Under the pieces are notes generated by a model. That model made no database searches, was not told the DNA's origin, and saw only the letters and a program-made list of their open reading frames with translations. The position numbers and the translations under genes were made by a program. A stretch of 64,000 nt of DNA, taken from the NCBI RefSeq assembly GCF_002019635.1, contig NZ_KV917371.1:558001-622000 (forward strand). Direction: 5' to 3'. Each line of letters starts with the position of its first letter. Positions within the stretch are counted from its first letter, which is position 1. Below are positions 52,486-60,914 of this stretch, piece after piece. The DNA is from Metabacillus halosaccharovorans. Its GTDB lineage: Bacteria > Bacillota > Bacilli > Bacillales > Bacillaceae.

Positions 52486-52624
52486 AGTTTCTCTCCTTTA
52501 TTTTTCTAAATAACAATTCTCTCTTCAAGCACAATGTCCTCCAAAAATTCATTTTCATCAATCTATCTAAAAAGGAAAAGTGTTCTCTTTGTTAAAAGCA
52601 ACACACATCTTAATGGCATTAAAA

Positions 52625-52649
52625 GTTTAAATAGAAAAAAAACGGGAAA
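52625..52649 (+). promoter_or_regulatory. SigB-type promoter of the YtxH gene
   Basis: GTTTAA (52625-52630), a 13-bp spacer and GGGAAA (52644-52649) match the B. subtilis SigB consensus GTTTAA-N12-14-GGGWAW. It suggests induction by general stress. Confidence 0.65.
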
Positions 52650-52702
52650 GAAAAAACTAATACCATATATCAAATTCAAATTAGTATAGGGAGATGATTT
52701 TT

Positions 52703-53266
52703 ATGACACAAGCAGTTTCTTATAAAAATACGAATGTCTCATTAAACGAAGAAGAAAAGAACGGAAAGCTAGTAAAAGGAATGGTTTTGGGAGCAGTAAT
52801 TGGTGGAGCGCTAGCCATGCTTGACTCAAACACCAGACAAAAAGTCGCTTCCAATACGAAGAGTATGAAAGACTCCACAATGGAAATGGTTGGACAAGTG
52901 AAAAATGATCCATCCGGCGTTAAAAACGACTTGCAAGATCGAATGAAATCAGCTGTAACTATTTTAAAGGAAGCTATCAACGATGCTCAAAACTTATATG
53001 AAAAGGTAAATGACGATATTGTCGGCCAGGTCAACCAAGTCAAAGAGGGGTCAACTGAAATTCTTTCTTCTGCCAAAGAAGCTACTTCTGACCTTAAAGA
53101 CATCGGCGGAAAGGTAAAGGAAGCTGGTGAAGAAGTTATGGATGAAAACAATAACCAATCAAGTGGCAACATGAATAGCGATTCTACTTCAAATAATAGT
53201 ACTCGCTTTAACAGCTCTTCATCAGAAAGGAACGACAGCAAAATACCAGGGCAACTTGGATCATAA
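52703..53266 (+). CDS. YtxH-domain general stress protein
   Basis: About 187 residues. A glycine-rich hydrophobic segment GMVLGAVIGGALAMLDSNTRQK (YtxH domain, about 25-50) is followed by a long charged coiled-coil part and a Ser/Asn-rich tail. YtxH-type proteins are SigB-dependent stress or desiccation proteins in Bacillus; the molecular role is unknown. I chose ATG 52703, as the outer ATG at 52694 sits on the ribosome site GGGAG. A SigB-type promoter lies 55 bp upstream. Confidence 0.8.
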   Translation: MTQAVSYKNTNVSLNEEEKNGKLVKGMVLGAVIGGALAMLDSNTRQKVASNTKSMKDSTMEMVGQVKNDPSGVKNDLQDRMKSAVTILKEAINDAQNLYEKVNDDIVGQVNQVKEGSTEILSSAKEATSDLKDIGGKVKEAGEEVMDENNNQSSGNMNSDSTSNNSTRFNSSSSERNDSKIPGQLGS

Positions 53267-53306
53267 AACCGACCATTATTACCGGTTTCATTTGAAAAAT
53301 AGAGGA

Positions 53307-53359
53307 AATACAAAAAGCCTAATTTCAATCAAATGCAAAGAAATTAGGCTTTTTGTATT
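53307..53359. terminator. Strong bidirectional terminator, ytxH/tatA
   Basis: A perfect 20-bp stem (53307-53326 with 53340-53359), T-rich on both strands, between the convergent YtxH and phoD-tatA units. Confidence 0.9.
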
Positions 53360-53448
53360 TTTCTCTTATTAAGCATCCTCTTGTTGAATTACATACAATT
53401 CCTTCAATGCCCCGCTTTAACTGTCTGTTTTCATTTGTATGTTAAGAA

Positions 53449-53649
53449 CTAAAGTGCCTTTTTCTTTACCTGAACTGCATCTTCTTTGCTTGGCTCCTCA
53501 TCGGAAACCAAGTCCCTCGTGGATTTTTTAAATTCTTTTAATGTAGAACCAACAGCACGACCTAATTCCGGCAGTTTTGCTGGACCGAAAATAATTAATG
53601 CTAAAACAAGGACAAGGATTAATCCGGGAATGCCTATATTTGAAAGCAT
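53449..53649 (-). CDS. tatA: Twin-arginine translocase subunit TatA (TatAd-like)
   Basis: A 66-residue TatA protein. One membrane helix (about 6-22) is followed by the [14 protein letters not shown] hinge and an amphipathic helix ([16 protein letters not shown]), then a charged tail. It forms the pore for folded proteins. AAAGGAG precedes the ATG. It starts 25 bp after phoD, as in the phoD-tatAd-tatCd operon of B. subtilis. Here no tatC follows, so TatC must be encoded elsewhere. Confidence 0.92.
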   Translation of the reverse strand: MLSNIGIPGLILVLVLALIIFGPAKLPELGRAVGSTLKEFKKSTRDLVSDEEPSKEDAVQVKKKAL

Positions 53650-53674
53650 TTATACAGCTCCTTTAATTTGGGAA

Positions 53675-55426
53675 TTAATTAGTGACTTTTTGTTTTTTCT
53701 TTTGTTTCTGTTTCTCATGTGCACGGTTATGTGCCCGGGTTCTGTCTTCTTCCACTTCATTCGTCTTTTGGACCCCTTCAGACACTAGTGCAGAAGAAAC
53801 CTTCTTAAGGCCTGATTGATCTTTATCATAAACAAATGAAGCTCTTGTTGATATGTCTGCTCCTGGCTCGGTTACAAATGGAACAACACGGTAATCCGTC
53901 CTCCATTGCTCCGGTGTTACTGTACATCTCACATAGCCACGGTAATCATTAAAGAATTTAATGTGAGGATTCTGAGCTAAGATTTTATCAGTATCCGCAC
54001 GCTTATCAGCTCCATTGCCTCCAGATGTTATGGAAGTACCGACAAATTCGACACCCACAGTTTTGGAATTAGGGTCTGAATAATCCTCTTTTAAGTTTGA
54101 TGCCCAGCTTGCATGAACATCTCCTGTTAGGACAACCAAGTTTGTTATGTCATTGGAGTTTACCACTTCCATTACCCTTTCACGTGCTGCCGGATAACCG
54201 TCCCACGAATCCATACTATAGCGCGGTTCAGTTGGTGTTCCATAGTTTCTTTCAGCAAAAAAGATTTGCTGTGGTAGAACATTCCACTTAGAATTTGAAT
54301 TTGACAATCCATCAACAAGCCAGTTTTCCTGTTCTGCACCGAGGAGAGTCCTGCTAGGATCCAATGATTCCTCTGTCTGCGGAGAACTTGTATCTCCGTT
54401 TGCCTGGTCATCGCGATATTGGCGGGAATCTAATACAAAGAAATTAGCAAGATCTCCATATGAGAAGCTTCGATAAAGCCTCATATCAGCCCCTTCAGGA
54501 AGTGAAGATTTCCGGAGCGGCATATGTTCATAATAAGCCTGATAAGCTGCTGCCCTGCGTTTTACAAATGCTTCAACAGATTGTCCTTTTTCCGGTATCA
54601 GATTGGCATAATTATTTTCCACCTCATGATCATCCCAGGTTACTACCCAAGGGAAAGCAGCATGGGCAGCGCGCAGGTGGACATCCGAGCGGTATTGAGC
54701 ATATCTGTTTCGATAGTCTTCAATACTCATAATCTCTGGCCCACTGTGAACCCGAACATTGCCAGTCGATGAAATATATTCATTTGGTCCGTACTCATAT
54801 ATGTAATCGCCTAGGTGAAAGACGATATCAAGATCTTCCTTTGCCATATGCTTGTAAGCCGTAAAATAACCATGTTCAAATTGCTGGCAGGATGCAAAAG
54901 CAAATGTGAGATTCTTTACACTCGAACCCTCTGCCGGCAATGTTTTTGTTTTACCAGTCTGGCTGACCTCTCCTCCGCATATAAAACGATAGTAATAGAC
55001 TTGATTTGGTTTCAAACCATCCACTTCTACATGAACACTATGTCCGAGTTCAGGTACTGCCGCCACTTTTCCTTTCTGAACCATTTTGCGGAAATTCTCA
55101 TCCTTAGCCACTTCCCATTTCACTTTTACCGCTTCATTTGGCATGCCGCCACCATTTAGCGGATCTGGAGCAAGCCTTGTCCATAAAACGACACTGTCGG
55201 ATAACGGATCACCAGATGCTACACCAAGAGAAAAAGGGTAATCATTGAATTTCGGAGCAGCATTAATAACCTCAAGGCCTGTTACGGATTGGGTAAGAGC
55301 AAGTCCAAGTGATAAACCGGCAAGCTTGCTGGCACCCGAGATAAAGTTCTTGCGGTCCATATTCTTCTCTAAAGCTGTCTCACTCCACCTTTTTATTAAC
55401 TCATCAAAAGATCCTTCATTTGTCAT
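53675..55426 (-). CDS. phoD: Alkaline phosphatase/phosphodiesterase PhoD
   Basis: A 583-residue secreted enzyme that closely follows B. subtilis PhoD: YPFTLGVASGDP-like start of the mature part, FHLGDYIYEYGPNEYISS, WDDHEVENNYAN, LTGDVHASWASNL and NDYRGYVRCTVTP. It releases phosphate from phosphodiesters such as teichoic acid. Its export signal is unusual: the expected twin arginine in DRRKF is D24-R-K-N-F here. The rest of the signal (SGASKLAGLSLGLALTQ) is normal. tatA follows. Pho boxes precede the gene. Confidence 0.95.
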   Translation of the reverse strand: MTNEGSFDELIKRWSETALEKNMDRKNFISGASKLAGLSLGLALTQSVTGLEVINAAPKFNDYPFSLGVASGDPLSDSVVLWTRLAPDPLNGGGMPNEAVKVKWEVAKDENFRKMVQKGKVAAVPELGHSVHVEVDGLKPNQVYYYRFICGGEVSQTGKTKTLPAEGSSVKNLTFAFASCQQFEHGYFTAYKHMAKEDLDIVFHLGDYIYEYGPNEYISSTGNVRVHSGPEIMSIEDYRNRYAQYRSDVHLRAAHAAFPWVVTWDDHEVENNYANLIPEKGQSVEAFVKRRAAAYQAYYEHMPLRKSSLPEGADMRLYRSFSYGDLANFFVLDSRQYRDDQANGDTSSPQTEESLDPSRTLLGAEQENWLVDGLSNSNSKWNVLPQQIFFAERNYGTPTEPRYSMDSWDGYPAARERVMEVVNSNDITNLVVLTGDVHASWASNLKEDYSDPNSKTVGVEFVGTSITSGGNGADKRADTDKILAQNPHIKFFNDYRGYVRCTVTPEQWRTDYRVVPFVTEPGADISTRASFVYDKDQSGLKKVSSALVSEGVQKTNEVEEDRTRAHNRAHEKQKQKKKQKVTN

Positions 55427-55458
55427 TGATATCCCTCCACAAATTGAGTTACAGGGAA

Positions 55459-55500
55459 ATTATAAAAAAAATATTTGAAGGTAGTGTTAAGAAATGTAAA
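55459..55500 (-). promoter_or_regulatory. Pho-box region of phoD
   Basis: On the minus strand TTTACA (55500-55495), TTAACA (55490-55485) and TTCAAA (55479-55474) are spaced 10-11 bp, then -10 TATAAT (55464-55459). This resembles PhoP boxes (TTAACA repeats), so induction by phosphate starvation is likely. Confidence 0.6.
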
Positions 55501-55847
55501 GATGCAAATTCCGTTTCAGGTAAATTTATCCGGACCTATTGTAATGGTTAAATATAGATCAAAAGAAATTTAATAAATTGTAAGAGAAAATGGTTCAGTC
55601 AAACTATTTTAAATCCCGACATTTTCCCCAGAAAAAGTAATAGTAAAGTAAACAAATGTTTACATTTCAGATTTTACGTTTATTTTCACAACCTGTGTTT
55701 TGCCTTTACTTTTGAACTTTGGCGTATACTGTGGAATTAGAAATGCCTTAAGTCTATTTCGGCCAAGAGTAATAGGGAGTTTCCTCCCTCTCTTCAAAAC
55801 TGTTCATTATTATATCCAACTGGAAAAGCATTAAAATACGAAATATA
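55501..55847. other. Gene-free region with palindrome and folded element
   Basis: No gene seen. It holds a 16-bp palindrome GTAAACAAATGTTTAC (55648-55663) that looks like an operator, and a hairpin at 55765-55794 (AGGGAG/CTCCCT stem, GAAA loop on the minus strand, extended by AAGAG/CTCTT across a 4-base bulge). Neither is tied to a gene in this window. Confidence 0.4.
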
Positions 55848-55879
55848 AAAAGAATCCATTAATAAAAATGGATTCTTTT
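55848..55879 (-). terminator. Terminator of the rbs-like operon
   Basis: A perfect 13-bp stem (55848-55860 with 55867-55879, loop AATAAA) and a T run on the minus strand, about 85 bp past the permease stop. Confidence 0.8.
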
Positions 55880-55965
55880 CCTTTTTGAACCGGCTATTAT
55901 ACTATCGCGCTTGAATAGCTAGTTTAAAAGCTTCAATGAACTATCAAGTGTTTCCTGGATGCGTA

Positions 55966-56952
55966 TTAAGCAGCACTATCTCCACGTAAGCGATCTAGTA
56001 ATACAGCTGCAATAATAACTCCCCCTTTTACAACTAATTGCCAATAATAATTAACATCCATTAGTGTAAGTCCGTTACTAATCACTCCCATAATTAAAAC
56101 CCCAATAATAGTTCCTTGAATCTTACCTCTTCCACCTACTAAACTTGTCCCTCCGAGAATAACAGCTGCAATCGCATCAAGCTCATACATTTGTCCAGCA
56201 GTCGGCTGACCAGAATATAATCTTCCAGCTAAGACAACCCCACCTAAGCCTGCTAATAATCCGCTAATTGAATAAACATTAATTAAAGATTTTTCTACTT
56301 TTATACCTGTTAATCGAGCTGCCTCTTCATTGCCACCAATTGCATAAATATGACGACCAAACATTGTATACTTCAGTATAAAAAACATCACAACATAAAC
56401 TAAAAGCATAATATAGATTGGAGTTGGGATACCTATAATTGAGCCTCCTCCAATAAACTTAAACGTCTCATTTTCCAAAACAATTGGGTATCCACCACTA
56501 ATAACATAAGCCAGACCACGTACATATGTGAAACTTCCAAGTGTTACAATGAAAGCTGGCAGTTTTGTCTTAGCTGTAAAAAATCCATTAATTAATCCTA
56601 CTGCATAACCTACTGCTGCTCCCGATAACATGGCAATATAAGGGTTAACACCTGCAGAGGAAACCATAACTGAAATAACTCCAGATAAAGCCACTGTCGA
56701 CCCTACCGATAAGTCAATACCGCCTGTTAAAATAACAATTGTCATCCCAGCAGCTAAAATAGCGATAATAGATACTTGTTTTAATACATTTAATAGATTT
56801 GCAGTATCTAAAAAGTTTGGAGCTGTGAAAGAAAGCACGATACATAATAATAATAAAATCATAATCATTCCTAAACGATTCCATAATGCATGAATAATAT
56901 TCCCTATGTTTAGACCTTGAGATTGATTAGCTGTTTGAACATTTGCTTTCAT
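55966..56952 (-). CDS. Sugar ABC transporter permease (RbsC-like)
   Basis: A 328-residue permease of the ribose type with about ten helices: VILTGGIDLSVGSTVALSGV, GLINGFFTAKTKLPAFIVTLGSF, GRHIYAIGGNEEAARLTGI and LDAIAAVILGGTSLVGGRGK. I chose ATG 56952 behind GGGGAG; it starts four bases after the ATPase stop. A longer frame to 57021 would overlap the ATPase. It is the last gene of the operon binding protein, ATPase, permease. Confidence 0.92.
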   Translation of the reverse strand: MKANVQTANQSQGLNIGNIIHALWNRLGMIMILLLLCIVLSFTAPNFLDTANLLNVLKQVSIIAILAAGMTIVILTGGIDLSVGSTVALSGVISVMVSSAGVNPYIAMLSGAAVGYAVGLINGFFTAKTKLPAFIVTLGSFTYVRGLAYVISGGYPIVLENETFKFIGGGSIIGIPTPIYIMLLVYVVMFFILKYTMFGRHIYAIGGNEEAARLTGIKVEKSLINVYSISGLLAGLGGVVLAGRLYSGQPTAGQMYELDAIAAVILGGTSLVGGRGKIQGTIIGVLIMGVISNGLTLMDVNYYWQLVVKGGVIIAAVLLDRLRGDSAA

Positions 56953-56956
56953 TTTG

Positions 56957-58507
56957 TTACTCCCCTTTTGTAGCAAAGTACATGATTTTTTCTTGTGTAG
57001 CTTCTTTTCTTGATAGTTCACCAGTTAATCTTCCTTCACTCATCACAAGAATTCTATCACTTATTCCTAGCACCTCTGGTAATTCTGAAGAAATCATTAA
57101 AACGGCTAAACCTTCGTCAGCTAACTTAGAAATAATCTTATGAATCTCTGTCTTAGCACCAATATCAACTCCTCTAGTTGGTTCATCTAGTAGGAGTACT
57201 TTTGGTGAAATAGACAGCCACCGTGCAATTACTGCTTTTTGCTGATTTCCTCCACTCAGATTGGAAACAGGCTGTTCAGGAGAAGCAATTTTAATACTTA
57301 ATTCCTTGATATAACGATCTGCAGTAGCATTAACGTCTTTCCAACGAACTACTCCAGATTTTGAGTGCTTCTTAAGTTCTGCCATTAAGATATTCTCTTT
57401 TACAGACATAGATAAAAATAACCCTTGTTCTTTTCTACTTTCTGGTACATGTGCAATACCATTGGATATTGCATCAATTGGTGAGTTGATTTTCACTAAT
57501 TTATCATCTACATAGATTTCTCCGCTTGTTAGATTGGATGCACCGAATATGGCCCTCACTAATTCTGTTCTTCCTGCACCTACAAGTCCTGCAAGACCAA
57601 CAATTTCACCTGGGTAAACCTTAAATGACACATTTTTAACTACCTTTTTATCAGATATATTTCTGAGTTCTAATACGGGTATATCCTTCTTTCGATAAGG
57701 ATTAAATGCCTTGGTACGATTAAATAAATCTTTAAGGTCACGTCCAACCATAAGTTTGACAAGATGATCTGGATCAGTTTCTTCTATAGGACCACTCGCG
57801 ATCCATTCACCATCTCGTAATACTGTATATCGGTTTGATATCTTAAAAATTTCTTCCATTCTGTGAGAGATATAGACAATGGCTACCCCTTGTTTTTTTA
57901 AATCATGAATAATGTCAAATAGTTTTATAATTTCTTTAACTGTTAATGAAGCTGTCGGTTCATCCATAATAAGAACCTCTGCCTTAAAGGATAGGGCACG
58001 AGCAATTTCAACCATCTGTTGCTGGGCAACACTAAGAGTTGATACTAATTGGCGTGGGTTAAGACTGGATCCCATTGAATCCAGAACCCTTTGAGCACGT
58101 TCATGAACTTCATCCCACTTTACCATTCCTAAACTATTTCTAGGAAACTTTGTACCCATTAAAATATTTTCACTGATCGTTAGGTTCGGAGAAAGATTTA
58201 ATTCCTGATGAATGACACTTATTCCTTTATTTCTCGCATCGATAGGATCCTTCCACAAGACAGGTTGGCCTTTATAATAGATTTCCCCTCCATTTTGATC
58301 CGGTTGATGAATCCCTGCTAAAATCTTCATGAATGTAGATTTTCCGGCACCATTCTCTCCCATTAGTGCATGGACTTCGCCTGGATATAACTCAATTTTC
58401 ACATTCTTTAATACAGTGACTCTTGAGAAGGTTTTACTTATTCCCTGCATATTCAAAACAGGGTGTTTTAGGTTAGATCGCTGCTTTACTTCTTCTTTGA
58501 CAACCAT
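56957..58507 (-). CDS. Sugar ABC transporter ATPase, two ABC domains (RbsA-like)
   Basis: A 516-residue fused double ATPase. The first half has Walker A GENGAGKST, signature-like LSVAQQQMVEIARAL and Walker B LIMDEPTASL. The second has GLVGAGRTELV, signature LSGGNQQKAVIARWL and LLLDEPTRGVDIG. It powers the permease downstream. The ATG at 58507 is about 12 bases from GAAGGG. Its sugar may be ribose or another monosaccharide. Confidence 0.93.
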   Translation of the reverse strand: MVVKEEVKQRSNLKHPVLNMQGISKTFSRVTVLKNVKIELYPGEVHALMGENGAGKSTFMKILAGIHQPDQNGGEIYYKGQPVLWKDPIDARNKGISVIHQELNLSPNLTISENILMGTKFPRNSLGMVKWDEVHERAQRVLDSMGSSLNPRQLVSTLSVAQQQMVEIARALSFKAEVLIMDEPTASLTVKEIIKLFDIIHDLKKQGVAIVYISHRMEEIFKISNRYTVLRDGEWIASGPIEETDPDHLVKLMVGRDLKDLFNRTKAFNPYRKKDIPVLELRNISDKKVVKNVSFKVYPGEIVGLAGLVGAGRTELVRAIFGASNLTSGEIYVDDKLVKINSPIDAISNGIAHVPESRKEQGLFLSMSVKENILMAELKKHSKSGVVRWKDVNATADRYIKELSIKIASPEQPVSNLSGGNQQKAVIARWLSISPKVLLLDEPTRGVDIGAKTEIHKIISKLADEGLAVLMISSELPEVLGISDRILVMSEGRLTGELSRKEATQEKIMYFATKGE

Positions 58508-58586
58508 AGCTTATATCATCCCTTCTATATTTGAAGAAGACTGATGAAGGAATAAAATCCTTATCAGCCTATATAAGTTTGGAGGT

Positions 58587-59582
58587 TTACCATCCTTTGT
58601 AAGAATCTAAAGTCTCTTGAGTTACTAGCTCAACTGGAACTTTGATTAAATCTTCTACTTCTTCTCCATTTTTCACTTTCATACCAATTTCTGCTGCTTT
58701 TTTCACCATTTCACTAGGTGATTGTGCTGAGGTTGCATAAATAGAACTGTCTTCTTTTGCCATTGCTTCTGTTGCTTCAGGGGCTCCATCTACACCTACA
58801 ATGAAGAATTCATCCTTGCGTCCTGCTTGTTCTTGAGCAATTTCTACCCCGATTGCTTCTGGATCGTTAATAGCAAATACGGCATTAATTGTTCCAGATG
58901 GATTAGCTTGTAAGATGCCCTCCATAACCGTTAATGCTTTTTCACGACTTCCTTCACCATTTTGTTTTGCTACCACTTTAATATCAGATCCTTTGATTGC
59001 GTCCTCAAATCCCTTAATACGGTCTGCTACAGCAGAAACAGGAGGTCCATCGATAATAGCAATATTGCCCTTTCCACCTAATTGTTCGATTACATACTCA
59101 CCAGCTAGTTGACCTGCCTGATAGTTATCTGAAGTAACGGTTGCATCCACACCTCCATCTGCATTTACATCAACTGCAATAACAGGAATTCCCGCTTCTT
59201 TTGCCTGCAGAACAGCTGCAGCTATACCTTTTGTATCAACGGCATTAAGTAAAATGACATCTACCTTTTGGGTAATAAAGTTTTCGATTTGTGATGTTTG
59301 CTTCGCCAAGTCATATTCTGCACTTTCAACAATAACTTCTGCTCCCAACTCTTTCCCTGCTTCCTCTGCACCTTTTCCCATCGCAACAAAGAAAGGATTT
59401 GCAAGTGTACCCACTGATAAAGCTATAGTTAGTTTTTCATCCTCTTTAGATTCACTACTATCACTAGAACCACTGTTTGAGCTACCGCTGCTTGTTGATT
59501 TACTTGCTCCACTACATGCTGTCATCAAAGCTAGTATTAACATCAAAACAAATACCATGAATCTCTTTGAATTACTTTTCAT
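58587..59582 (-). CDS. Sugar-binding lipoprotein (RbsB-like)
   Basis: A 331-residue binding protein with signal peptide and lipobox (LMTACSG), then a Ser/Gly linker and the RbsB fold: LANPFFVAMGKGAEEAGKEL, VDVILLNAVDTKGIAAAVLQA, NPSGTINAVFAINDPEAIGVE, EFFIVGVDGAPEA. GGGGG precedes the ATG. It leads the second ABC operon. No regulator, kinase or catabolic gene adjoins it, so the sugar is open. A perfect cre lies upstream. Confidence 0.92.
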   Translation of the reverse strand: MKSNSKRFMVFVLMLILALMTACSGASKSTSSGSSNSGSSDSSESKEDEKLTIALSVGTLANPFFVAMGKGAEEAGKELGAEVIVESAEYDLAKQTSQIENFITQKVDVILLNAVDTKGIAAAVLQAKEAGIPVIAVDVNADGGVDATVTSDNYQAGQLAGEYVIEQLGGKGNIAIIDGPPVSAVADRIKGFEDAIKGSDIKVVAKQNGEGSREKALTVMEGILQANPSGTINAVFAINDPEAIGVEIAQEQAGRKDEFFIVGVDGAPEATEAMAKEDSSIYATSAQSPSEMVKKAAEIGMKVKNGEEVEDLIKVPVELVTQETLDSYKGW

Positions 59583-59650
59583 TATGATCCCCCTAAAACA
59601 ATTTGGTTTTTTCCAAGCACAAATTAACCACTTGTAAGATTCACCAGCCG

Positions 59651-59743
59651 TGAAAACGCTAACATATTTGTATTTATATCACCACCTTAAAGATAGATTT
59701 CTATTAAATTATCAGTCTCAAAAAGTTAGTGGTAACGCTGTCA
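59651..59743 (+). promoter_or_regulatory. cre sites upstream of the rbs-like operon
   Basis: TGAAAACGCTAACA (59651-59664) matches the cre consensus at all 14 positions. TGGTAACGCTGTCA (59730-59743) matches at 12. They lie about 70 and 150 bp before the first start codon and predict CcpA repression in good carbon sources. Confidence 0.65.
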
Positions 59744-60083
59744 TTTCAGATAAATAAAAATGCTGATGAAATACACTGATCATTAGTGGGAGTTTTTTTA
59801 AATTAAATATGATTATTATTGATCACTTTTGATTGATTTTGATTATATTATGTTGGGTTTATTTTGTCAATTAAACCAAAATTTGTAATTTATTATTTTA
59901 ATAATCTTAAAATTTATCTAATATCTTGGAAAAATCTTAATTTATTAACATTAATAAGTATTGTTTTCTATAAGCATGTTATATCAGCACACTAATCAAA
60001 AAAATCACAAAAAATTTTTTTGAAAAAGTTCACCTCATCTTTTGATGTAAGTTACGTTTAAATTCATTAGTATGATGCTAAAA
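59744..60083. other. AT-rich gene-free region with TTTTGATT repeats
   Basis: No gene seen. TTTTGATTG (59827-59835) and TTTTGATTA (59837-59845) repeat with a 10-bp period next to TTGATCA (about 59818-59824). ATCAAAA repeats are common in operators of DeoR-family sugar repressors, so this may serve the rbs-like operon. No DeoR gene is in the window. Confidence 0.4.
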
Positions 60084-60105
60084 AACCCCATTTTTCAATG
60101 GGGTT
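60084..60105 (-). terminator. Terminator of the MMPL/hydrolase operon
   Basis: A 9-bp stem (AACCCCATT at 60084-60092 with AATGGGGTT at 60097-60105) followed by TTTTTT on the minus strand. Confidence 0.85.
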
Positions 60106-60120
60106 GGATGCTGGCTGCTA

Positions 60121-60849
60121 TTATTTAATTTCTTTTATCCATTCAGAAGTAACACTCACCATTTCATCTTGTTGTATCTTGATAGATATACCTGCCTCAT
60201 TGTCTCCTTTCTGTTTACCGTAAACACCGAATTGAGCATGATTGCCACCTTTTATTTCATGCACTGTAGCATTTTTGGACAAAAACTTCTTAGTTTCGTT
60301 AATTTTTTCTACTGTGGTTAGGCCGTCCATTTCTGCATAGATTGATAGCATCGGAGTCTTCATTTTTGAGAAATCATTCACTTCACTAGGATAGGAACCT
60401 AATAGAAAAACTCCATCTACTTTTTTAGGATGATCATAAGCAAATTTCGCCGCTGCAACTCCTCCTAATGAATGTCCACCTATTATCCACTTTTCAACTG
60501 ATGGGTAGTTCTCTATTATCTTAGTAGCTTTGTTGGAATCAAATAGTGCAAAATTAAAATGAACTTTAGGTATGGCAACCAAATACCCTTTGTTTGCTAA
60601 CTGTTTTCCATAGTAGCTGTATGCTTCAGGCTCTACTTTTGCACCAGGGTATAACACAATCCCTAATTTACTTGAGTGCTGATTGAAAATGATCCAATCT
60701 TCCTCATATTGAATTTCACTTTTATCTAATAGTGTATCAAGCTCTGAAGAGGGTTTATAGGTTAGTTGTGACCATGTGAAAAAACCAAGAAATAACACGA
60801 CCAGTAATAAAAAAAAGCTGAGTAGAATGTATTTCAATTTTCTATTCAT
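60121..60849 (-). CDS. Membrane-anchored alpha/beta hydrolase
   Basis: About 242 residues. One N-terminal helix (about 8-28) anchors an alpha/beta hydrolase domain. The nucleophile elbow is GGHSLGG, the acid is in YAEMDGLT and the histidine is in GGNHAQFG. The substrate is unknown (ester, peptide or lipid). I chose ATG 60849 (MNRKLKY) behind AAGGAAGTGA rather than 60903. It follows the MMPL transporter by about 65 bp and probably shares its transcript. Confidence 0.85.
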   Translation of the reverse strand: MNRKLKYILLSFFLLLVVLFLGFFTWSQLTYKPSSELDTLLDKSEIQYEEDWIIFNQHSSKLGIVLYPGAKVEPEAYSYYGKQLANKGYLVAIPKVHFNFALFDSNKATKIIENYPSVEKWIIGGHSLGGVAAAKFAYDHPKKVDGVFLLGSYPSEVNDFSKMKTPMLSIYAEMDGLTTVEKINETKKFLSKNATVHEIKGGNHAQFGVYGKQKGDNEAGISIKIQQDEMVSVTSEWIKEIK

Positions 60850-60914
60850 CCGTGGATTCACTTCCTTTATGAAATGATAAAGGATGTGCAAAAATTCAGG
60901 CATATCCTTTTTGT

